A stretch of 5,256 bases of DNA from Verrucomicrobia subdivision 6 bacterium BACL9 MAG-120507-bin52 (GTDB lineage Bacteria; Verrucomicrobiota; Verrucomicrobiia; Methylacidiphilales; Verrucolacustridaceae). Below are positions 1 to 5,256 of the stretch, piece by piece. The stretch is from NCBI GenBank assembly GCA_001438005.1, contig LIBO01000088.1:1-5256 (forward strand), in the 5' to 3' direction. The notes below the pieces were generated by a model. The model saw only the letters and a program-made list of their open reading frames with translations, was not told where the DNA came from and ran no database searches. The position numbers and the translations under genes were made by a program. Numbering within the stretch: the stretch's first letter is position 1; every line of letters begins with the position of its first letter.

Positions 1-785
1 CCAGTTCCTTCCACCGCCGGGGCCTCCCCAGAGGTCACTCCGAGAACCCCCTCGGGCGTCCGGCGAATTCGAATCGGTTTCAGCGGCCCCTCTTGCACCG
101 CCGAAAGTTGCTGGAGCCGAATCAATTCCAACAGAGCCAAAAAAGTCACCACCACTTCTCCCCGAGACGAAACCGTCCGAAAAAGCTCTTCAAAAAAGAT
201 CTCTTCATCCGGCGCTACCCGGTCCAAGAGAAACTCGATCTTCTGACTTACGGTATATTGGTCGTTCTCAAACGTACCCATCCTTGAGCGCTCTTCGACC
301 GAGCGCAGAACTTTTTGAAACGCCCAAACCAGATCGAACATCGAGACTTGGCCCGGCCCCTGCATCGCCTGATTCACCACCACTCGCTCTGGGATTCGTC
401 CAAAGATGCGCGAGTGCAACGCCTCCCGATCCCCCAACTGCCCCGCCGCCTCCTTAAATTTTCTATACTCGATCAGTTGCCGGATCAGCTCCCACTTGGG
501 ATCCTCATCCTCCACCTCCTCCGGTGGGCGATCCTGCACCGGCAGTAGGGTGCGACTTTTCAAATAAATTAGCGTGGCCGCCATGACCAAAAACTCGCCC
601 GCCACCGCCAGATTCTCCTCCCGCATCTTGTCCAGCCTCGCCAGATACTGTTCGGTCAACTTCTCTAGGCGAATTTCATAAATGTCCATCTCCTGCTCTT
701 TGATCAGGTGGAGCAGCAGATCCAAGGGACCCGTAAAAGCAGACAGCTCCACCCTGAGGGCTTCGCTGCTTGGCGTCTCTAGCAT
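1..785 (-). CDS. scpA: Segregation and condensation protein A (ScpA), C-terminus cut by left window edge
   Basis: ScpA is the kleisin subunit that bridges the heads of the SMC ATPase and, with ScpB, forms the bacterial condensin used in chromosome compaction and segregation in the cytoplasm. The ORF begins at ATG 783-785 and stays open for 261 complete codons to the left edge, so the stop lies outside. The N-terminal kleisin domain starts with the family pattern FTGPLDLLLHLIKEQEMDI (residues 17-35), followed by LTEQYLARL (43-51) and FLVMAATLIYLKSRTLLP (65-82). A charged acidic stretch (about 86-97) follows. The C-terminal winged-helix region (about 178-240) includes SQKIEFLLDR and VTFLALLELIRL. 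Residues from about 242 are Pro/Gly/Thr-rich and look like a non-conserved tail. ScpA proteins are usually about 240-280 residues, so little should be missing. It starts 5 bases after the trpS stop, so it is probably translated from the trpS mRNA. No clear Shine-Dalgarno sequence precedes it, which suggests coupling. Identification is firm. Confidence 0.93.
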   Translation of the reverse strand, partial: MLETPSSEALRVELSAFTGPLDLLLHLIKEQEMDIYEIRLEKLTEQYLARLDKMREENLAVAGEFLVMAATLIYLKSRTLLPVQDRPPEEVEDEDPKWELIRQLIEYRKFKEAAGQLGDREALHSRIFGRIPERVVVNQAMQGPGQVSMFDLVWAFQKVLRSVEERSRMGTFENDQYTVSQKIEFLLDRVAPDEEIFFEELFRTVSSRGEVVVTFLALLELIRLQQLSAVQEGPLKPIRIRRTPEGVLGVTSGEAPAVEGT

Positions 786-790
786 CGGGA

Positions 791-1756
791 TCACTTTTGC
801 GTCCCCACGGCAGATCGCACTCGCGCTAAAACCTGCTCGGCCGTTTTTCGCGCCTTGGCTGCACCGTCCTTCATCCACTGCTCCACACGAGGCAAATTGG
901 AGGCCAATTCCTCCCTCTTCTTTCGCATGCCGTCAAATTCTCGCAAAACGAGGTCCGCGAGGCTCTTTTTCAAATCCCCGTAGCCCGTGCCACCTTTTTC
1001 CATCGTGGCACGGTAGGCCGAGCGCTCGCCCTCCGTTCCCATCAATCGCACCAAACCCCACAGCGTGCTGCCTTCCACTGCCTTCGGGGCCTCCACTGGC
1101 GTAGAGTCGGTTTTGATGCCCATGATCTTTTTTCGCAGATCTTTTTCCTCCGCAAAAATCTCTAGGGTATTTCCGTAAGATTTACTCATCTTCTGCCCAT
1201 CTACCCCGGGGACGACTCCGGCCTCTTCCCGAATGATCGACTCCGGCAACTTGAAAACCTGTCCGTACTTGTCATTGAATTTTCCGGCAATATCCCGGGC
1301 CACCTCCAAATGTTGTTTCTGATCCTGCCCGACTGGAACGCGATCCGCATCGTACAGCAAAATATCCGCCGCCATCAAAACGGGATAGGCAAAGAGCCCG
1401 TGGGAGGGAGAGATTCCTTTGGTCACTTTGTCCTTATAGCTGTGGCACCTTTCCAGCAAACCCATTGGCGTGACGGTCGATAGATACCAGGCCAATTCGT
1501 GCACCTCCGAAACGGCACTTTGCCGAAAGACGACCGCCCGTTCGGGATCCACTCCGCAAGCCAGCAGATCGAGATAAGTCTCCCGGACCAACCCATCCAA
1601 CTGTCCTGGCTCATTGGCTCCGGTTAAGGCATGGTAATCAGCCAAGAAGTAGTAAGCCTCTCCCTTGGCCTGCAGTTCCACCGCCGGTCGAATCATCCCA
1701 AAGTAGTTCCCCAGATGAAGCCGCCCCGTGGGCTGAATACCAGAGAGATAACGCAT
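791..1756 (-). CDS. trpS: Tryptophanyl-tRNA synthetase (TrpRS)
   Basis: This is a cytoplasmic class I aminoacyl-tRNA synthetase that activates tryptophan with ATP and charges tRNA-Trp. The 321-residue protein matches the usual bacterial length of about 320-340. It opens directly with the family N-terminus LSGIQPTGRLHLGNYFG, which holds the HIGH-type ATP signature as HLGN (residues 14-17). The tryptophan pocket segment MAADILLYDAD (128-138) carries Asp131, equivalent to the indole-binding Asp132 of the Geobacillus enzyme. VGQDQKQHLE lies at 142-151. The second class I signature, KMSKS, is intact at 189-193 and followed by YGN. The C-terminal helical domain (about 200-321) is complete and ends in a Lys/Arg-rich tail. 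The ATG at 1754-1756 is chosen because conserved sequence starts within three residues of it; an ATG 7 bases upstream is out of frame. There is no good Shine-Dalgarno sequence, and a 5-bp hairpin ends right at the start codon. It is the first gene of a probable trpS-scpA unit. Confidence 0.97.
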   Translation of the reverse strand: MRYLSGIQPTGRLHLGNYFGMIRPAVELQAKGEAYYFLADYHALTGANEPGQLDGLVRETYLDLLACGVDPERAVVFRQSAVSEVHELAWYLSTVTPMGLLERCHSYKDKVTKGISPSHGLFAYPVLMAADILLYDADRVPVGQDQKQHLEVARDIAGKFNDKYGQVFKLPESIIREEAGVVPGVDGQKMSKSYGNTLEIFAEEKDLRKKIMGIKTDSTPVEAPKAVEGSTLWGLVRLMGTEGERSAYRATMEKGGTGYGDLKKSLADLVLREFDGMRKKREELASNLPRVEQWMKDGAAKARKTAEQVLARVRSAVGTQK

Positions 1757-1769
1757 CCCACATCGTGGG
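1757..1769 (-). promoter_or_regulatory. Small inverted repeat directly upstream of the trpS start codon
   Basis: CCCAC-ATC-GTGGG is a perfect 5-bp stem with a 3-base loop. In the trpS mRNA its 3' arm (GTGGG) touches the AUG and is the only purine-rich stretch where a ribosome binding site would sit. Folding could therefore affect trpS initiation. The stem is short and may be chance. No leader peptide with Trp codons, T-box specifier or other known trp control element was recognised. Confidence 0.25.
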
Positions 1770-1882
1770 CTTGAGCCAACCTTTTCGACCAGAATTTTCC
1801 GACAAGTTGTTCAGCCGAAATGCGAAAAGATAGCTCCACTTGTCCGCTCGCACCGCACTTCAATTTCTGTAAAATAGCCGAA
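1757..1882. promoter_or_regulatory. Divergent intergenic region between trpS and hpnC; promoters expected but not resolved
   Basis: These 126 bases separate the divergent trpS and hpnC starts, so both promoters should lie here. It is more AT-rich than the flanking genes. On the plus strand, TAAAAT at 1870-1875 resembles a -10 box. Used as such it would start transcription close to the ATG at 1883 and give a leaderless mRNA, but I find no matching -35 at 16-18 bases. A weaker alternative is TTGTTC (1807-1812) with GATAGC (1829-1834). On the minus strand I see no convincing pair. If translation of hpnC begins at 1820 instead, the region shrinks to 63 bases. I cannot assign exact promoters from sequence alone. 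Confidence 0.4.
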
Positions 1883-2809
1883 ATGCCGACCTCAATTTCG
1901 ACCCTCGATTCGCCTGTTCCTGCGGGAAATCATTCCTATGAGGCCTGCTCCAAACTAGCCCGCGAGCACTACGAAAACTTCCCCGTTGGCCGCCTCGTGC
2001 CCAAGAAACTTCGCCCCCACGTCCACGCCGTCTATGCCTTCGCCCGGGTGGCGGACGACTTGGCCGATGAGGGGTACGCCGACCCCCGTCTCCGCGCCGC
2101 CGACACCTCTGCCCCCACCGAAGCTGAGCGCCTGGCCGTTTTCCGCAACTATCGCCAAGCCTGGCAAAAGGCTATCGATGGCCAGGAGTACGACCCGTCC
2201 TATGCTTGGATCTTCCAACCTCTACAAAAAACCAAAGCCGAACTCGACCTACCCGACTCCCTTTTTCTCGATCTTCTCAGCGCCTTCGAACAGGACATCG
2301 TTCAACGCCGCTACGAAGACTTCCCTGCCGTCCTCGACTACTGTCGCCGTAGCGCCAACCCCATCGGTCGGCTTCTCCTCCTTATCCATGGGGAGCGCAG
2401 CACCGAACTCGCCCAACTCTCCGACTCGATCTGCACCGGTCTACAGCTAGCGAATTTCTGGCAGGATGTCTCCGTCGACCTCGGCAAAGACCGTATCTAC
2501 ATTCCACAGATCGATCTGCGCCGCCTTGGCCTGACCGAAGCAGATCTCTTTGCTGGAACTGCCTCGCCCAACTTCCGCAACTGCCTCCGGTATCAGATGG
2601 AGCGCACCTGGAAACTCTTTCGCGAGGGTGAACCTCTCTCCCAACGCTTACCCCGACCTCTTTCCTGGGAAATCCGCCTGACTTGGCTCGGCGGCACAGA
2701 AATTCTTCGAAAAATCGAGAAGTTGAACTACGACACCCTTTCCCAGCGCCCCACTCTTTCTAAGTTCGATTTCCTCCAGCTTGGGTTGAAAGCATTTTTA
2801 GGACAGTGA
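1883..2809 (+). CDS. hpnC: HpnC, hydroxysqualene synthase (squalene/phytoene synthase family)
   Basis: HpnC belongs to the all-helical trans-isoprenyl diphosphate synthase family and converts presqualene diphosphate to hydroxysqualene in the three-step HpnDCE squalene route (EC 4.2.3.156). From the ATG at 1883 the protein has 308 residues, near the family norm of about 270-300. The typical HpnC opening AREHYENFPVGRLVP lies at about 27-41 and YAFARVADDLADE at 51-63, giving the first Asp-rich motif. NPIGR is at 159-163. FWQDVSVDLGKDRIYIP (193-209) supplies the second Asp motif (D195, D199); this FWQDV form is typical of HpnC and not of HpnD or CrtB. The frame is also open to an ATG at 1820, which would add 21 residues (MRKDSSTCPL...) with no family resemblance, so 1883 is preferred, although neither start has a Shine-Dalgarno sequence. 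The stop overlaps the start of the HpnD-HpnE fusion in GTGA, which indicates an operon with coupled translation. Function is assigned by motifs; the start is less sure. Confidence 0.9.
   Translation: MPTSISTLDSPVPAGNHSYEACSKLAREHYENFPVGRLVPKKLRPHVHAVYAFARVADDLADEGYADPRLRAADTSAPTEAERLAVFRNYRQAWQKAIDGQEYDPSYAWIFQPLQKTKAELDLPDSLFLDLLSAFEQDIVQRRYEDFPAVLDYCRRSANPIGRLLLLIHGERSTELAQLSDSICTGLQLANFWQDVSVDLGKDRIYIPQIDLRRLGLTEADLFAGTASPNFRNCLRYQMERTWKLFREGEPLSQRLPRPLSWEIRLTWLGGTEILRKIEKLNYDTLSQRPTLSKFDFLQLGLKAFLGQ
2800..2808 (+). promoter_or_regulatory. AGGA and GTG start inside the hpnC end, setting the start of the hpnD-hpnE fusion
   Basis: AGGA at 2800-2803 lies 2 bases before the GTG at 2806-2808, and this GTG shares bases with the hpnC TGA (2807-2809). 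The spacing is shorter than the usual 5-9 bases, so re-initiation by ribosomes finishing hpnC is more likely than independent entry. No other in-frame ATG or GTG occurs before Met37 (2914), which is already inside the conserved synthase domain. This supports the GTG start. Confidence 0.5.
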
Positions 2810-4992
2810 ACCCACCTCAACTACACGGAGGCACCGGCCAACGCATCACGCGAAAAAGCGGCTCGAACCTCGCTCTTTCCTTCATCTGCCTGCCCAAAGA
2901 GCAGCGCCACGCGATGTCCACCTTCTACGCGTTTTGTCGAACGGTGGATGATATTGTCGACGAAACATCCGTTCCCATGCATCTACGCCAAGGGCAGCTC
3001 CAAGCTTGGCGGGACGATGTCCAAGCGATTTATCGCGGTCAACCCATCCAACCACTGGCGCAGGAGTTGGCCCCCGTTGTTCGAAAATACCTCATCCCCC
3101 CAGAACCCCTTCTCGAAATTCTAACCGGGGTGGAGATGGATCTGACCAAAACCCGCTACGAAACTTTCGATGATTTACGGAAATATTGCTACGGGGTGGC
3201 CTCCGCCGTCGGACTCGTTTCGATCAATATTTTTTGCTGCCAAACTCGCGCGGCGGCCGACTACGCCATCGCCCTTGGCCTCGCCTTTCAACTGACCAAT
3301 ATTCTGCGAGACGTGGCCTACGATCTACAGAAGTTTGGCCGAATCTATTTGCCGCAAGAGGAGTGGAAGACCTTTGGGGTCACCGAAGAAGATTTTCGAA
3401 AACCCACGCCCACCCCGGGCATGGCCCGCCTTCTTCGCCTGCAATACTTCCGGGCTCGACACTACTTTGAAAAAGCGGATCGCCTCATTCCCCCGGCCGA
3501 TCGACCCCATCTTTCGGCCGCTCTACTCATGACGGGGGTCTATCGAAATCTTTTGGAAAAAATCCGTCGGGAGAACTTCGAGGTTCTCCGGGGCCCAATC
3601 AAACTTTCGCGTTGGGAGAAACTCCAAGCCCTGCGTCGGGGAAGGCAACTTCTCAAAAAAGAAGCCCCCGTGCGCCGACCCCCCTCACGAATTGCCGTCA
3701 TTGGCGGTGGCTATGCCGGTTGTGCGGCTGCCTTTGCTTTGGCTCGGGAAGGTCACGGGGTGGATCTGCTTGAGGCGAAGCCCCATCTGGGCGGTCGGGC
3801 TCACAGTTACCGGGAAGCTAAGACTGGGACTACCATCGACAACGGCCAACATATCCTCATGGGTTGCTACCATCGCACCTTAGAAATGGTGGCGGAGATG
3901 GGAAATCTGGACCGTCTCGATCGTCACGATCGGCTCGATCTCCACTTTGTCAGCCCATCCAAAGGGCAAACCGTGCTTCGATCCTCTCCTCTTCCACCCC
4001 CCCTTCACTTACTCGGTGGTCTTCTCGGGTTTGCTGAGCTGACTTGGATGGATCGATGGGTGATTCTCAATCTCCCAAGTCGTGCGCAACGCCATCCCCC
4101 CAAGCAGGGAGAAACGGTGCAAGCTTGGCTGAATCGAATTGGGCAAACATCCGGATCGGTTCGGGCGCTATGGGAACCGTTCTGCTTGGCCGCACTCAAT
4201 GCCCCCATCCAGCTGGCCGATGCCGCCCTGTTTTGGGAAGTCACGCGTCGGGCTCTTTTTGGCGCATCCCAAGACGCCGCGATCTACCTCGATAAGGACG
4301 GCCTCTCGAACCTGCTCTCGCCTGAACTTAACGCTTTCATTGAATCCGCCGAAGGCCGTGTACGCACCGCCACGCCCGTGGCCGAACTGACTTACGATGA
4401 GATTCATCAGCACGTCCAAACCGTGAAGTTCAAAGATGGCACGGAGGAGAAATACGATGCCGTTGTCCTCGCGGTCCCTTGGACTCCGGCCACTAAATTC
4501 ATTCCCTCTGGGGATCGCGCTTCCCAACTCGCCGCCACGCTGAAGCCGGGCCCCATTTTGGGGGTTCATCTTTGGACCGACCAACCGCTCACTCCCAACC
4601 TGATCACCGGTTTCCTCGATTCCCCCCTGCACTGGGTGTTTGACCGAACCAGCACCCTGCCCAAAGGCTCCAAAGGCCACCTCTATGCCGCGGTGATTAG
4701 TGCGGTGACCGACCTAATTGATCAGACGGGGAAATATTTGGTCGATTTAATTATGGGCGAAATTCAGCGAATGGTTCCTGAAAGTAAGAATACCCAAGTG
4801 ACCCATCACGTAGTTTATAAGTCGCGCGATGCCACTTTCTGGGGCCAACCCGGCATGCCCCTCGCCCGCCCCGGGCCCGTCACCTCGGTTGAGAATTTGT
4901 TTCTGGCGGGCGATTGGACTGAAACTAGCCTCCCCGCCACCATCGAAGGAGCGGTTGTTTCCGGCTTTCAAGCAGCCGAAGCCTTCGGGTAA
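2806..4992 (+). CDS. HpnD-HpnE fusion: presqualene diphosphate synthase joined to hydroxysqualene dehydroxylase
   Basis: One uninterrupted 728-residue ORF carries two enzymes that are normally separate. Residues about 13-283 are an HpnD-type squalene/phytoene synthase (EC 2.5.1.103; two farnesyl diphosphates to presqualene diphosphate). It has YAFCRTVDDIVDE (41-53, first Asp motif), a YCYGVASAVG helix (127-136) and NILRDVAYD (165-173, second Asp motif D169/D173) leading to GRIYLP (178-183). Residues about 295-728 are an HpnE-type flavoprotein (EC 1.17.8.1; hydroxysqualene to squalene). It has the FAD Rossmann pattern VIGGGYAG (298-305) with Glu323 ending the second strand, GGRAHS (329-334), DNGQHILMGCY (345-355), EPFCLAALNAP (457-467) and the C-terminal FAD motif LFLAGDW (698-704). 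The basic linker (about 278-294) is Lys/Arg/Pro-rich. Each part has full family length and all motifs, so this looks like a working fusion. No signal peptide or clear transmembrane helix is seen. CrtB/CrtN-type carotenoid enzymes are the alternative; the HpnC neighbour and HpnE motifs argue against them. Confidence 0.92.
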   Translation: MNPPQLHGGTGQRITRKSGSNLALSFICLPKEQRHAMSTFYAFCRTVDDIVDETSVPMHLRQGQLQAWRDDVQAIYRGQPIQPLAQELAPVVRKYLIPPEPLLEILTGVEMDLTKTRYETFDDLRKYCYGVASAVGLVSINIFCCQTRAAADYAIALGLAFQLTNILRDVAYDLQKFGRIYLPQEEWKTFGVTEEDFRKPTPTPGMARLLRLQYFRARHYFEKADRLIPPADRPHLSAALLMTGVYRNLLEKIRRENFEVLRGPIKLSRWEKLQALRRGRQLLKKEAPVRRPPSRIAVIGGGYAGCAAAFALAREGHGVDLLEAKPHLGGRAHSYREAKTGTTIDNGQHILMGCYHRTLEMVAEMGNLDRLDRHDRLDLHFVSPSKGQTVLRSSPLPPPLHLLGGLLGFAELTWMDRWVILNLPSRAQRHPPKQGETVQAWLNRIGQTSGSVRALWEPFCLAALNAPIQLADAALFWEVTRRALFGASQDAAIYLDKDGLSNLLSPELNAFIESAEGRVRTATPVAELTYDEIHQHVQTVKFKDGTEEKYDAVVLAVPWTPATKFIPSGDRASQLAATLKPGPILGVHLWTDQPLTPNLITGFLDSPLHWVFDRTSTLPKGSKGHLYAAVISAVTDLIDQTGKYLVDLIMGEIQRMVPESKNTQVTHHVVYKSRDATFWGQPGMPLARPGPVTSVENLFLAGDWTETSLPATIEGAVVSGFQAAEAFG

Positions 4993-5000
4993 AAGACGAT

Positions 5001-5256
5001 TCACCTCCCAGGGGAAGATCTCTCCTGACTCAGACAATCCAAAAACTCCCCGAGCGCTTGGGACATTTGGTTGCGGGCATGAATACATCCCGCCACCGCC
5101 GGCAGCAACTCCAGCAATCGCCAAGGGCGAAGAGCCAGATGAAGGCCAATTTTGAGTGGAGTGCTTTTTCCGGTGATCGCATCGCAGCCCAAAAGAAAAA
5201 GATCTGCCGGCAAAAGTTTATCCGCATGGTCACTCACCGCTCGAAGACCCACCAAA
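5001..5256 (-). CDS. C-terminal part of a nucleoside phosphorylase / MTA-SAH nucleosidase family protein, possibly HpnG; N-terminus beyond right edge
   Basis: The frame is open from the right edge to TGA at 5001-5003, about 85 codons. The TTG at the edge is not taken as the start, because the sequence there is internal to the family fold. LRAVSDHAD (codons at about 5220-5246) matches the conserved segment of the PNP/MTAN superfamily, in which the Asp after Ser (here the ninth visible residue) is the catalytic acid acting on the purine base. The following stretch, with LP, a helix ending LHLALRPWRLL and then QALGEFLD, resembles the C-terminal helices of hopanoid-associated phosphorylases. HpnG removes adenine from adenosylhopane, so the position beside hpnC and hpnD-hpnE would make sense. 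A housekeeping MTA/SAH nucleosidase is the alternative. The gene is convergent with the fusion ORF, 8 bases away. Family call fairly likely; the HpnG assignment is an inference from a fragment. Confidence 0.65.
   Translation of the reverse strand, partial: LVGLRAVSDHADKLLPADLFLLGCDAITGKSTPLKIGLHLALRPWRLLELLPAVAGCIHARNQMSQALGEFLDCLSQERSSPGR

Noticed and set aside
93..548. Plus-strand ORFs opposite scpA (93-287, 315-548)
   Set aside because: They lie fully antisense to a clear ScpA reading frame, have biased composition and no recognisable motif.
682..1104. 140-codon plus-strand ORF
   Set aside because: Antisense to the trpS 3' half and scpA start; Pro/Ser/Arg-rich low-complexity translation typical of a GC-rich shadow frame.
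1638..1853. 71-codon minus-strand ORF across the trpS start
   Set aside because: It overlaps the conserved TrpRS N-terminus in another frame and does not look like a leader peptide, since its Trp codons are dispersed and no attenuator is visible.
3655..3661. A6G run in the HpnD-HpnE linker as a frameshift site that could yield HpnD alone
   Set aside because: The heptamer is not in the codon phase needed for canonical -1 slippage, no stimulatory structure is evident, and A6 runs are common by chance.
3918..3932. Perfect palindrome CGATCGTCACGATCG inside the HpnE part
   Set aside because: It arises from repeated Asp/Arg codons (LDRLDRHDRLDL), lies inside a gene far from any start, and resembles no operator I can name.
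4168..4680. 170-codon minus-strand ORF
   Set aside because: Lies entirely opposite the HpnE domain, whose frame is strongly supported by FAD and family motifs; no recognisable protein pattern.
2806..4992. Carotenoid CrtM/CrtN-type (C30) pathway instead of squalene
   Set aside because: Two paralogous synthases next to each other, the HpnC-type FWQDV motif, and HpnE-type segments such as DNGQHILMGCY favour HpnCDE.
4747..5155. Overlapping ORFs at the 3' end of the fusion (4747-5124 minus, 4829-5155 plus)
   Set aside because: Shadow frames of the HpnE C-terminus and the nucleosidase-like fragment, Pro/Gly/Ala-rich and without motifs.

Overview
The window is gene-dense and GC-rich by eye. It holds two transcription units that point away from each other, plus a gene cut by the right edge. 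On the minus strand, reading right to left, trpS (tryptophanyl-tRNA synthetase) is followed after 5 bases by scpA, which runs off the left edge. On the plus strand, from a short divergent intergenic region, hpnC is followed with a 4-base overlap by one long ORF that fuses the HpnD and HpnE enzymes. Eight bases after that ORF stops, a convergent minus-strand ORF ends. It is the C-terminal part of a nucleoside phosphorylase / MTA-SAH nucleosidase family protein and continues beyond the right edge.

The plus-strand pair is a complete bacterial squalene pathway of the HpnCDE type. The HpnD part would join two farnesyl diphosphates into presqualene diphosphate, HpnC would convert this to hydroxysqualene, and the FAD-dependent HpnE part would reduce hydroxysqualene to squalene. 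All three activities are encoded by only two polypeptides. Squalene normally feeds hopanoid synthesis, but no squalene-hopene cyclase is visible here. The partial nucleosidase-like ORF resembles the C-terminus of the hopanoid-associated phosphorylase HpnG, which would fit a hopanoid locus, but only about 85 residues can be seen.

The minus-strand pair is housekeeping: tryptophan charging of tRNA, and the kleisin subunit of the SMC condensin complex. The organism is a bacterium. The trpS-scpA neighbourhood together with hpnCDE makes me think of Verrucomicrobiota or a relative, but this rests on memory of gene order and is weak.

I see no rRNA, tRNA, CRISPR array, insertion sequence or phage gene. 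The one clearly uncommon feature is the HpnD-HpnE fusion. Smaller points are an ambiguous hpnC start with the same 11-base sequence at both candidate ATGs, a small hairpin directly before the trpS start, and the very tight convergent junction at the right.
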